Part shown: one piece after another, positions 53,313 through 61,528 of the stretch | Numbering within the stretch: the first letter of the stretch is position 1 | Layout of the letters: each line of letters begins with the position of its first letter | From: Candidatus Mediterraneibacter quadrami | Lineage (GTDB): Bacteria > Bacillota > Clostridia > Lachnospirales > Lachnospiraceae | Length of the DNA: 64,000 nt | Direction of reading: 5' to 3' | NCBI GenBank assembly: GCA_019120575.1 | Contig: DWUU01000025.1 | Coordinates: 17,034-81,033, forward strand | Translations under genes and position numbers: made by a program | The notes under the pieces: generated by a model | What the model was told of the DNA's origin: nothing | Seen by the model: the letters and a program-made list of their open reading frames with translations, nothing else | Databases searched by the model: none

Positions 53313-54734
53313 ATGTATGACGTAAATTCAAAATGCGCAGATGATTTCATCAATCACGAAGAGATTCTGGAGACGCTCGCTTATGCAGACGAAAACAAAG
53401 AAAACATCGAACTGATCGATGCCATCATCGAGAAGGCGAAGAAGCGCAAAGGGCTCTCCCACCGGGAGGCTTCCGTCCTGCTGGCCTGTCCCATTGAGGA
53501 AAAGAATCAGGAGATTTATAAACTGGCGGAACAGATCAAGAAAGACTTCTACGGCAACCGGATCGTCATGTTCGCGCCGCTGTACCTGTCCAACTACTGC
53601 ATCAACGGGTGCACCTACTGCCCGTACCACGCAAAGAACAAACACATCCCGAGGAAACAGCTCTCCCAGGAAGACATCCGGCGGGAAGTCATCGCCCTGC
53701 AGGATATGGGACACAAGCGCCTCGCCCTGGAAGCCGGTGAGGATCCGGTGAGAAATACAATGGATTATTATCTGAAATCCATCGAGACGATCTACAGCAT
53801 CAAACATAAAAACGGCGCCATCCGCCGCGTCAACATCAACATCGCGGCAACAACCGTTGACAATTACCGCCTGCTGAAGGAAGCCGGCATCGGAACCTAC
53901 ATTCTTTTCCAGGAAACCTACCACAAAGAGAGCTATCTGGAGCTCCATCCGACCGGCCCGAAACACGACTACAACTACCACACCGAGGCCATGGACCGGG
54001 CCATGGAAGGCGGCATCGACGACGTGGGCCTTGGCGTCCTCTTCGGCCTGGACAAATACCGCTATGAATTCGCCGGACTGCTCATGCATGCGGAGCATCT
54101 GGAGGCCGCCTTCGGCGTAGGCCCCCACACCATCAGCGTGCCGCGTCTTAAACACGCGGACGACATCAACCCGGACGACTTCGACAACGGCATCGATGAT
54201 GATACATTTGCCAAAATCGTGGCCTGCATCCGCATCGCCGTGCCGTACACCGGCATGATCATCTCCACCCGGGAGAACCAGAAGACCCGGGAGCGCGTCC
54301 TGCATCTCGGGATTTCCCAAATCAGCGGCGGATCCCGCACCAGTGTGGGCGGCTACTGCGAACCGGAGCCCGAGGATGAGAAATCCGAGCAGTTCGACGT
54401 CAGCGACAACCGCACCCTGGACGAAGTCGTGCGCTGGCTCATGGAGATGGACTACATCCCCAGCTTCTGCACCGCATGCTACCGCGAAGGGCGCACCGGC
54501 GACCGGTTCATGTCCCTGTGCAAGAGCGGGCAGATCCAGAACTGCTGCCATCCAAACGCACTGATGACACTGAAAGAATACCTGATGGATTACGCATCGC
54601 CGGAGACAAAGGCGATCGGAGATAAACTGATCGCAAAAGAAGTGCTTAATGTGCCGAACGAAAAAGCCCGGAATATCGTGCTGGAAAATCTGCGGCTGAT
54701 CGAAGAGGACAACCGGAGGGATTTCCGCTTCTGA
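53313..54734 (+). CDS. hydG: [FeFe]-hydrogenase maturase HydG (tyrosine lyase)
   Basis: 473 residues, full length. Radical-SAM motif CINGCTYCPY near residue 95. The C-terminal auxiliary-cluster motif CTACYREGRTGD is present, with CKSGQIQNCCHPNAL near the end. HydG splits tyrosine to give CO and cyanide for the H-cluster iron. GGAGG before the ATG. It ends with a strong terminator and shares the leader-controlled transcript with hydE. Confidence 0.97.
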   Translation: MYDVNSKCADDFINHEEILETLAYADENKENIELIDAIIEKAKKRKGLSHREASVLLACPIEEKNQEIYKLAEQIKKDFYGNRIVMFAPLYLSNYCINGCTYCPYHAKNKHIPRKQLSQEDIRREVIALQDMGHKRLALEAGEDPVRNTMDYYLKSIETIYSIKHKNGAIRRVNINIAATTVDNYRLLKEAGIGTYILFQETYHKESYLELHPTGPKHDYNYHTEAMDRAMEGGIDDVGLGVLFGLDKYRYEFAGLLMHAEHLEAAFGVGPHTISVPRLKHADDINPDDFDNGIDDDTFAKIVACIRIAVPYTGMIISTRENQKTRERVLHLGISQISGGSRTSVGGYCEPEPEDEKSEQFDVSDNRTLDEVVRWLMEMDYIPSFCTACYREGRTGDRFMSLCKSGQIQNCCHPNALMTLKEYLMDYASPETKAIGDKLIAKEVLNVPNEKARNIVLENLRLIEEDNRRDFRF

Positions 54735-54775
54735 CACGCGCAGGCGGACCGGATCCCGTAAAAATCCGGAATACA

Positions 54776-54817
54776 ACAGCCCGGAAATCAGAACATGATT
54801 TCCGGGCTGTACTTTTT
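54776..54817 (+). terminator. Terminator of the hyd maturation unit
   Basis: 15-base arms ACAGCCCGGAAATCA (54776-54790) and TGATTTCCGGGCTGT (54796-54810), followed by ACTTTTT. Lies before the convergent aminotransferase gene. Confidence 0.85.
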
Positions 54818-54837
54818 CTGTATGCTTTTCTTTCAGA

Positions 54838-56124
54838 TTAGAGATTTCCAAGCAGCTTGTCGATGCTTACCAGCTTCACACTGAGCACGAAGATCTCTGC
54901 CGCCATCTGCAGTTCGTCCGGCGTCGGATAGGACGGTGCGATACGGATATTGCTGTCGTGCGGGTCTTTTCCGTACGGGTAGGTCGCGCCTGCGCCTGTC
55001 ATGACTACGCCTGCCTCTTTTGCTTTTGCGACGATCGCTTTCGCGCATCCGTCCATCGCGTCAAAGGAGATGAAGTATCCGCCCAGCGGCTTCACCCATG
55101 AACCGATGCCCAGTCCGCCGAGTTCGCTCTCCAGCACGTCGATGACCGCCTCGAATTTCGGACGCAGGATGTCCGCGTGTTTCTTCATGTGCTCCACGAT
55201 GCCGTGTACGTCCTTGAAGAAGCGCACATGACGGAGCTGGTTTACTTTGTCATGTCCGATGGTCTGCATCTGCATCATGCTGCGGATCTCATCAAGATTC
55301 GCCTCGGATGCAGCCAGCGCTGCGATCCCGGAACCCGGGAATGTGATCTTGGATGTGGATGCGAATTTGTATACCATATCCGGATTGCCTGCTTTTTTAC
55401 ACTCGGACAGGATCTCGATGAGGTAGTCCTGCTTGTCCTCATAGAGATGATGTACGCAGTATGCGTTGTCCCAGTAGATGCGGAAGTCTTCCGCTGCCGG
55501 ATGCAGGTTCGCGAAACGGAAGACCGTCTCGTCTGAATAAGTGATGCCCTGCGGGTTGGAGTATTTCGGCACGCACCAGATTCCCTTTACAGCCGGGTCT
55601 TCATTTACATATTTCTCTACCAGATCCATATCCGGGCCGGTAGACGTCATCGGGATATTGATCATCTCGATGCCGAAGTGCTCCGTGATGCCGAAGTGTC
55701 TGTCATATCCCGGCACCGGACAGAGGAATTTCACCTTGTCGAGCTTGCACCACGGTGTGCTTCCGAGTACGCCGTGTGTTACGGCGCGTGCTACTGTATC
55801 ATACATAACATTCAGACTGGAGTTGCCGAAAATGATCACATTGTCTTTCGGAACTTCCATCATATCAGCCAGAAGGCGCTTTGCCTCTGTGATGCCGTCC
55901 AGTCCGCCGTAGTTTCTGCAGTCAACGCCGTCCTCGCATGTGAGATCCGCGCTGCTGTTCAGCACATCCATCATACCCATGGACAGATTCAGCTGCTCTA
56001 CAGACGGCTTGCCGCGGGACATATCGAGCTTCAGGCCTTTGGCCTTGATCTCTGTATAGCGGGCTTCCAGGCCGCTCTTCAGTTCCAGTAACTCTTCTTT
56101 ACTCAAATCTTTGTATGCAGTCAT
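54838..56124 (-). CDS. Aspartate aminotransferase, class I type 1c
   Basis: 428 residues. PLP-dependent fold type I. The catalytic Lys is in FASTSKITFPGSG; also KYSNPQGITYS and the C-terminal Arg in SNIRIAPSYP. The N-terminal LKLDMSRGKPSVEQL and overall length fit the subgroup of Asp aminotransferases (PF12897-like) common in Clostridia. It interconverts aspartate and oxaloacetate with glutamate/2-oxoglutarate. It is a single-gene unit. Confidence 0.9.
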   Translation of the reverse strand: MTAYKDLSKEELLELKSGLEARYTEIKAKGLKLDMSRGKPSVEQLNLSMGMMDVLNSSADLTCEDGVDCRNYGGLDGITEAKRLLADMMEVPKDNVIIFGNSSLNVMYDTVARAVTHGVLGSTPWCKLDKVKFLCPVPGYDRHFGITEHFGIEMINIPMTSTGPDMDLVEKYVNEDPAVKGIWCVPKYSNPQGITYSDETVFRFANLHPAAEDFRIYWDNAYCVHHLYEDKQDYLIEILSECKKAGNPDMVYKFASTSKITFPGSGIAALAASEANLDEIRSMMQMQTIGHDKVNQLRHVRFFKDVHGIVEHMKKHADILRPKFEAVIDVLESELGGLGIGSWVKPLGGYFISFDAMDGCAKAIVAKAKEAGVVMTGAGATYPYGKDPHDSNIRIAPSYPTPDELQMAAEIFVLSVKLVSIDKLLGNL

Positions 56125-56316
56125 TTCAGGACTCCTCCACTCTTTCTTGTTTTTTAGTCACCGTCTGCTATTGTATCGGATTTATGACGGTTCGTCAATG
56201 GTTTCCTGCATTTTTCTAACGAAACTAAGCGATATTTTTAACAAAATCGTCCGTCAATGAAATGTAAAGATGCAAATCATTCATTTTCGACGTTTTATCC
56301 GGTGTCCGGGCATGCC

Positions 56317-56354
56317 GGAAGGCACCCTGCGGTGTGATCCGCAGGATGCCTTCC
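56317..56354 (-). terminator. Stem-loop after secDF (no U-tract)
   Basis: 16-base arms (GGAAGGCACCCTGCGG and CCGCAGGATGCCTTCC, one mismatch) about 20 bases past the secDF stop. No U-tract follows on the minus strand, so it may be a 3' stabilising structure rather than an intrinsic terminator. Confidence 0.5.
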
Positions 56355-56374
56355 CGGTAGTGATTCATTTATGA

Positions 56375-58630
56375 TTAATGTTTTTTCTTCTCTGTCAGTC
56401 CGTCCGTGCGTTTCCGCATCACATACCAGAGCGCTCCGGTGATGCATACGGATGTATACGCGCCGCAGGCGATGCCGACCATGAGCGGTGAAGCGAACTC
56501 TTTGATGGAGCTTACGCCCAGCACGAAGAGCGCCACGACCATAATAAATGTAGTCAGGTTCGTGTAGATGCTCCGGGTCAGCGTCTGGGTGATGCACCGG
56601 TTGACCAGTTCCTTCAGATCCTCTTTGGAGTGAAGCTTACGCTCCTCGCGGATCCGGTCGAAGATAACGATGGTCGCGTTGATGGAGTATCCGACGATGG
56701 TCAGCATACATGCGATAAATGTATTGCCCACGGATACCCGGGCGATCACGTAGAAGGCCAGCACTACGAGCACATCATGCACCAGGGCGATGACCGCGCT
56801 GGATGCGAAACGGATATCTTTGAAGCGGAACCAGATGTACAGCAGCATGCAGATCGTCGCGATGACCACGGCCACGACCGCATCGGTGCGCATCTCGGAA
56901 CTTACGGTGGAGCTGATGTTCTCGGTATGGATGTCCGTTGCGGCAACACCGTAGTTCTCTTCCATATAGTTGGCAAATGCTTCACGCTTCTCCAGATCCT
57001 GTGACTGGGTCTTGAATACGACCTGGTTCGTGCCCTTCACGGTCTGCACCTGGATATTCGGGTCGTCCGTGATCTTCTCCAGATCCGGGATCATCATACT
57101 GTCGATCTCATCCAGGGTGTATTCCTTATCAAATGTTACATTCGTGGATGTACCGCCCACGAAGTCCAGGCTGTAGTTCATCGCGCCGATCCCTCTCGCG
57201 TGGTTGATGCCCATGCCCACGAAGCCGCTCAGGCAGAGCACGATGGACAGGGCGAAAAATGCTTTCCGCTTCCCGAGGAAATCGATCGGTTTTCTCTTCT
57301 TAAGCTTCCTGCCGTATACCTTCTCGCTGCGGATGCCGATGGCATAGAACGCATAAATGATCAGCCTTGTGATCACAAGCGCCGTAAACATGGATACCAC
57401 GATGCCGAGCGCCAGCGTCTGGGCGAATCCGCGGACCGTTCCGCTTCCTCTGAACCAGAGAACCGCCGCTGCGATAAGCGTAGTGACATTGCCGTCGATG
57501 ATGGCGGACAGGGCTTTGTGGAATCCGGCTTTCAGCGACGCGTGAACGGACATGCCGTCAGTCAGTTCTTCCTTCACGCGGGCGAAGATAATAACATTGG
57601 CGTCCACAGCCATACCGATGCCGAGGATGATACCTGCGATACCCGGCAGGGTCAGGGTGATGTCAAATGCATTCAACAGCACAAGCACAAGCTCTGTATA
57701 GATGATAAGCGCCAGGCTGGCTGCGAATCCCGGAAGAAGATATACCCAGCACATGAACAGACAGACGATCACCAGACCGATCACACCTGCCAGAAGACTG
57801 GTGCTGACCGCTTCCTGGCCAAGCTGCGCGCCCACCACTTCGGAGCTGATCTCCTTCAGTTCCACATTCAGGCCGCCGATACGGATAGTGGATGCGATGC
57901 TGTCCGCTTCCTCATAGGTCATGCTTCCGGAGATCGTGGCCTCGCCGTTTTTGATCACCGCATTTACAGACGGCACACTGATCAGGTCGCCGTCATAGTA
58001 GATGGCGATGGAATCCTGGCCGTTGTTGTACGCCTCTTCCGTCGCTGTGGCGAAAGCCGCCGTCCCTTCCTCATTCAGCTTCAGTTCAACAGCATATTCT
58101 GTGGCGCCTGTCGTCTGATCCGCGTAGGATCCTGCAGATGCGCTCTCTACTTCAGAGCCGGTGAGAACGATGGAACCGTCCTCCTGAAGTTCGTCGATGG
58201 TCTTTGTCAGCTCATAGCCGGTTCCCTCGGCGTTGACCGCGTAGTTCTCATTTCCTTCGCTGTCCAGGTGTTTAATGAAATACAGGGACCCCGGCTGTCC
58301 CAGTTCTTCCAGGATTTCATTGGCGTCCTGCACGCCCGGGATCTCGATGCCCACCCGGTTGTCGCCCACCTGGTACGCCTGGGCCTCCGTACTGTACTCT
58401 TCCACACGGCGCTGCAGCTTATACACCGTGTCCTTCATATCTTCATCGGAAGGAGTCTCGCCCACCGCTTCGTAGGTGATGCTCACGCCGCCCTCCAGGT
58501 CAAGTCCCAGATTGATGTTTTTCGCCGCGCCCATGCCTTTGGAATTCAGGCCGTGAGCTGTCGTTACGCCCAGGAAGGCGATGACAGCAGCGATCAGGAT
58601 CAGGCTTAAGATGCCTCTGCTCTTCTTCAT
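56375..58630 (-). CDS. secDF: Protein-export membrane protein SecDF (fused)
   Basis: 751 residues with about twelve membrane segments. SecD part: GLDLEGGVSITYE, a large external P1 domain (about 70-260), and AVDANVIIFARVKEE in helix 4. SecF part from about 430: YSLDFVGGTSTNVTF and YSINATIVIFDRIREER. SecDF uses the proton or sodium gradient to finish protein export through SecYEG. The fusion of both halves is standard in many Firmicutes. It is the last gene of the TIGR04086-scfA-scfB-secDF group, 20 bases after scfB. Confidence 0.96.
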   Translation of the reverse strand: MKKSRGILSLILIAAVIAFLGVTTAHGLNSKGMGAAKNINLGLDLEGGVSITYEAVGETPSDEDMKDTVYKLQRRVEEYSTEAQAYQVGDNRVGIEIPGVQDANEILEELGQPGSLYFIKHLDSEGNENYAVNAEGTGYELTKTIDELQEDGSIVLTGSEVESASAGSYADQTTGATEYAVELKLNEEGTAAFATATEEAYNNGQDSIAIYYDGDLISVPSVNAVIKNGEATISGSMTYEEADSIASTIRIGGLNVELKEISSEVVGAQLGQEAVSTSLLAGVIGLVIVCLFMCWVYLLPGFAASLALIIYTELVLVLLNAFDITLTLPGIAGIILGIGMAVDANVIIFARVKEELTDGMSVHASLKAGFHKALSAIIDGNVTTLIAAAVLWFRGSGTVRGFAQTLALGIVVSMFTALVITRLIIYAFYAIGIRSEKVYGRKLKKRKPIDFLGKRKAFFALSIVLCLSGFVGMGINHARGIGAMNYSLDFVGGTSTNVTFDKEYTLDEIDSMMIPDLEKITDDPNIQVQTVKGTNQVVFKTQSQDLEKREAFANYMEENYGVAATDIHTENISSTVSSEMRTDAVVAVVIATICMLLYIWFRFKDIRFASSAVIALVHDVLVVLAFYVIARVSVGNTFIACMLTIVGYSINATIVIFDRIREERKLHSKEDLKELVNRCITQTLTRSIYTNLTTFIMVVALFVLGVSSIKEFASPLMVGIACGAYTSVCITGALWYVMRKRTDGLTEKKKH

Positions 58631-58649
58631 AGTATTACTTCCTTCTTTC

Positions 58650-60056
58650 TTACTCCCCGTCCTGCATATCAGCCAGGGCGGCTTTTATCATGATTGCGCA
58701 TTCCACGCGCTTGCGCTCCATCTCACAGCTCACCTCGTAAGTGTCGTTGATGGTGTGGTGGAACTTATAAGAATTCGCCATGCAGCCTCCGCTGCAGTAG
58801 AATCTGGCGAAACATTTCTTACAGCTTTCTTTGGAGTAGACGCTGCATCCGCGGAACATGTCCGCGATCTCCGGCTTCGTGATGCCCTCATCCACATTTC
58901 CCATAAGGAACTCTTCCTGCCCTACAAACTGATGGCAGGGATATAGGTCGCCCCAGGGCGTCACGGCCAGGTACTCCGTTCCCGATCCGCAGCCGGACAG
59001 ACGCTTGGATACGCACGGTCCGCCTTCCAGGTCGATCATGAAGTGGAAGAAGGTGAATCCTCTTCCCTCCCGTTCCCGGTCCACCATGATCTTCGCCAGT
59101 TTGTCGTATTCCTCAAAGATCGCCGGCAGGTCTTCCTTCCGGATGGCGTAGGGATCCGTGTCCTCGCCGACCACCGGCTCGATGGAGATCTGCTCGAAGC
59201 CCAGTTCCGCGAAATGCAGAACATCGTTGGAGAAATCCAGATTGTTCCTTGTAAATGTACCCCGTATGTAATATTTCTGCTGGTTCCGGCTCTCGGCCAG
59301 CTTCTGGAATTTCGGCACGATCAGGTCATAGCTTCCTTTGCCGTTCCGGAAGGGACGCATCCGGTCGTTCACTTCCCTGCGCCCGTCCAGGCTCAGGACC
59401 ACGTTGTCCATCTCCCGGTTTACGAACTCCTGCACCTCATCATTCAGGAGCACCCCGTTGGTGGTAAGCGTGAACCGGAAATGCTTGTCGTGGATCTTCT
59501 CCTGCTCCCGGCCGTAAGCTACCAGGTCCTTCACGACCTGCCAGTTCATCAGCGGCTCGCCGCCGAAGAAATCCACTTCCAGGTTCCGCCGCTTTCCGGA
59601 ATTCGCGATCAGGAAATCCAGCGCTTTCTTTCCCACTTCATAAGACATCAGCGCCCGACGCCCGTGGTATTCGCCTTCTTCCGCGAAGCAGTATTTACAG
59701 GCCAGATTGCAGTCGTGGGCGATGTGGAGACAGAGCGCCTTCACCACCGTCTTCCGCTGCTTCACTTCGTCAATATAGTCTTCATATACGTCCCGTGTGA
59801 ACAGACGTCCTTCCTCTGTCAGCGCGGTGACCGCTTCCAGGATGTCCGCCAGATCTTCCTCTGAATACCGGCCGCCCAGTTCCTCCTTAAGAAACGCTGC
59901 CGTCTCCGGCGCTTTCAGCGTCTCCGGCGTATGGAACTCATTCTGGCGTTCCAGCGCCCCGATCACATCGTAAGCTTCCTGGTCCACCATGTGGACCGCG
60001 CCGCTGTTTACATCCAGGACGATATTATATCCGTTGTTCTGATACAGATGTATCAC
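58650..60056 (-). CDS. scfB: SCIFF peptide maturase ScfB (radical SAM/SPASM)
   Basis: 468 residues. An N-terminal peptide-binding region (RRE-like, about 1-90) precedes the radical-SAM motif CNLACKYC near residue 118. The C-terminal SPASM domain carries Cys ligands in CGSGTEYLAV, DLYPCHQ, CKKCFARFYCSGGC and a further C. ScfB forms thioether bonds between Cys and other residues of the SCIFF peptide. Start is GTG (60056) with AGAGG seven bases upstream. scfA lies 108 bases upstream, separated by a hairpin; secDF follows. Confidence 0.96.
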   Translation of the reverse strand: MIHLYQNNGYNIVLDVNSGAVHMVDQEAYDVIGALERQNEFHTPETLKAPETAAFLKEELGGRYSEEDLADILEAVTALTEEGRLFTRDVYEDYIDEVKQRKTVVKALCLHIAHDCNLACKYCFAEEGEYHGRRALMSYEVGKKALDFLIANSGKRRNLEVDFFGGEPLMNWQVVKDLVAYGREQEKIHDKHFRFTLTTNGVLLNDEVQEFVNREMDNVVLSLDGRREVNDRMRPFRNGKGSYDLIVPKFQKLAESRNQQKYYIRGTFTRNNLDFSNDVLHFAELGFEQISIEPVVGEDTDPYAIRKEDLPAIFEEYDKLAKIMVDREREGRGFTFFHFMIDLEGGPCVSKRLSGCGSGTEYLAVTPWGDLYPCHQFVGQEEFLMGNVDEGITKPEIADMFRGCSVYSKESCKKCFARFYCSGGCMANSYKFHHTINDTYEVSCEMERKRVECAIMIKAALADMQDGE

Positions 60057-60091
60057 TGATGTACCTCTCTTTCATTCGTTCTGACATGCAT

Positions 60092-60119
60092 AAGGCAGCG
60101 GCTTTTATACCGCTGCCTT
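60092..60119 (-). other. Hairpin between scfA and scfB
   Basis: Perfect 10-base arms AAGGCAGCGG / CCGCTGCCTT around an 8-base loop in the scfA-scfB gap. A U-tract is lacking. It may favour precursor peptide over enzyme by partial termination or by 3' protection of scfA mRNA. Confidence 0.5.
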
Positions 60120-60164
60120 TCCCCCGCTGTTCTCTTGTCGATTATGATGCAGATGCATCAGGGA

Positions 60165-60308
60165 TTACTTTCTGTTCTCGCAGGTCTGGTTTCCTACAGT
60201 ACAGGATGTCTTGCATGCTGACTGGCAGGATGTCTGGCATTCCCCGCATCCGCCTTTTTTCACTGTATTGTTTAAAGTCTGTGTATTTAATGTCTTGATG
60301 TGTTTCAT
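60165..60308 (-). CDS. scfA: SCIFF six-cysteine precursor peptide ScfA
   Basis: 47 residues. Begins MKHIKTLNTQTLNNTV and has the six-Cys core GGCGECQTSCQSACKTSC then TVGNQTC (Cys at 21, 24, 28, 32, 36 and 43). This is the SCIFF (six Cys in forty-five) family, a ribosomally made peptide that ScfB crosslinks by thioethers. It is nearly universal in Clostridia and its biological role is unresolved. GGAGG eight bases before the ATG supports the start. Too short for ordinary gene callers. Lies between the TIGR04086 gene and scfB. Confidence 0.96.
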   Translation of the reverse strand: MKHIKTLNTQTLNNTVKKGGCGECQTSCQSACKTSCTVGNQTCENRK

Positions 60309-60386
60309 ATTCCTGTCCTCCTGTTCTTCTGCAAACTTTTACTCGTGATATTATACCACATCCCCGGCAGTTTTCAAAGCATTTTT

Positions 60387-60773
60387 TTATGATATCATAC
60401 CGCCCAGCATGCCGCCGCCCGCGCAAAGTACGAATGCCGCCGCCGTTTCCACGGACGCGCCATGCAGGGAATGATAGATTCCAAGCGAGATCAGAAGCAG
60501 GAGCACAAAATACAGGATCCCCGCCAGCAGCCCCCACAGAAACTTTCTGGAACCGGTCAGCTTCCCGATCACGAAGCCGCCGGAGAAGGTGGAAATCACA
60601 TAGGTCAGCAGGATCCCGGCATTGACGTTTTCCTCGCTTAATCCGGCTTTATACAGCAGAAGCGCCAGTATAAGCAGCAGGATTCCCGTCACCACATAGG
60701 CGCACAGCAGCGCTTTGATAAAGTCCATCACCCTGCCTCCGGCCGCCTGTTTCAGAACTGTCTTTTTTTCCAT
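60387..60773 (-). CDS. TIGR04086-family membrane protein
   Basis: 128 residues with four hydrophobic segments: about 17-40, 51-70, 78-98 and 107-128. Sequence pattern fits TIGR04086, a small membrane family that typically lies beside SCIFF genes. Function unknown. The ATG at 60773 is chosen because GGAGG lies six bases upstream; the earlier ATG would start directly after GGAGG. 78 bases separate it from scfA, same strand. Confidence 0.8.
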   Translation of the reverse strand: MEKKTVLKQAAGGRVMDFIKALLCAYVVTGILLLILALLLYKAGLSEENVNAGILLTYVISTFSGGFVIGKLTGSRKFLWGLLAGILYFVLLLLISLGIYHSLHGASVETAAAFVLCAGGGMLGGMIS

Positions 60774-60894
60774 TGTCATCCTCCCGGAACCGGACAGGCA
60801 TCCACGCGCTGCCGGATGCTTTGTCCCTCTGATGATATATCCTATGTCTGCGCTTTCCGGTTTATGACAAAAAATCTGATTTTCATTTCTGTTT

Positions 60895-61440
60895 CTACGG
60901 ACTCATCTGCCTCCCGAGGAAATCCGCGGCGCTGCCGGCCACCCGGCTCTCCACTTCCCCGAAGCATTTCTTCCGGTCCTTTCCAAGCAGGGCGACCGCG
61001 CCGATCACATCCCCCTCGCTGATGATCGGACAGATCGCCTGATGCTGATATTCCGGCATGTCGGGGGTGATCCGTATATAGCCCGGATTCCCGTTCGACG
61101 CCAGGATCTGGGTCCGCTGTTTCATGGCCTGTCCCATTTCCTTCCCGATGAACTGGTCCTGCAGGTCTTTTTTGCCGCTTCCGGATACGGCCACGACCTG
61201 GTCTGTATCCGTGATGCACACCGTGCAGCCAAGCGTCTGGGACAGGCTTTCCGCATATAGTTTCGCCAGCGTCCCGAGTTCCCCGATGGGAGAATATTTC
61301 TTCAGGATGACTTCACCCTCCCGGTCCGTGAATATTTCCAGCGGATCACCCTCCCGGATGCGGAGCGTCCGCCGTATCTCCTTCGGGATGACGACGCGCC
61401 CCAGATCGTCGATTCTTCTTACTATCCCTGTTGCTTTCAT
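60895..61440 (-). CDS. spoVT: Stage V sporulation protein T (SpoVT)
   Basis: 181 residues. N-terminal AbrB-type swapped-hairpin DNA-binding domain: MKATGIVRRIDDLGRVVIPKE. C-terminal GAF-like domain from about residue 55 (ICPIISEGDVIGAVALLG). SpoVT tunes forespore genes late in sporulation, downstream of sigma-G. GGAGG nine bases before ATG 61440 is the ribosome site; it lies inside the 3' arm of the nptA terminator. A sigma-G-like promoter is seen at 61500-61528. The TIGR04086-scf group follows 121 bases downstream. Confidence 0.95.
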   Translation of the reverse strand: MKATGIVRRIDDLGRVVIPKEIRRTLRIREGDPLEIFTDREGEVILKKYSPIGELGTLAKLYAESLSQTLGCTVCITDTDQVVAVSGSGKKDLQDQFIGKEMGQAMKQRTQILASNGNPGYIRITPDMPEYQHQAICPIISEGDVIGAVALLGKDRKKCFGEVESRVAGSAADFLGRQMSP

Positions 61441-61443
61441 ATA

Positions 61444-61525
61444 AAAAACCCTCCGTTTTACAAATATCTTCATCTGATGTCCATTTCTGTCATTAAATGT
61501 AGTATCTGTAAAACAGAGGGTTTTA
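61444..61525 (-). terminator. Long-loop terminator of nptA containing the spoVT ribosome site
   Basis: Arms at 61507-61525 and 61444-61462, 18 of 19 positions complementary, loop of 44 bases. On the minus strand it ends in a U-run two bases before the spoVT ATG. The 3' arm contains the spoVT GGAGGG (61449-61454). Confidence 0.7.
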
Positions 61526-61528
61526 TTC
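61500..61528 (-). promoter_or_regulatory. Sigma-G-like promoter of spoVT
   Basis: On the minus strand GAATA (61524-61528), 17-base spacer, GATACTA (61500-61506). Compared with the sigma-G pattern GMATR-N18-CATNMTA, the -35 fits fully and the -10 differs only in its first base; spacing is one short. The -35 overlaps the nptA stop codon. The predicted start lies in the loop of the terminator hairpin. Confidence 0.5.

Noticed and set aside
53328..54851. 507-codon open frame antisense to hydG
   Set aside because: Same reason: shadow of a confidently identified gene, with no recognisable domain or start signal.
57200..58609. 469-codon open frame antisense to secDF
   Set aside because: Shadow of secDF. 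The sequence has no domain and begins without a ribosome site.
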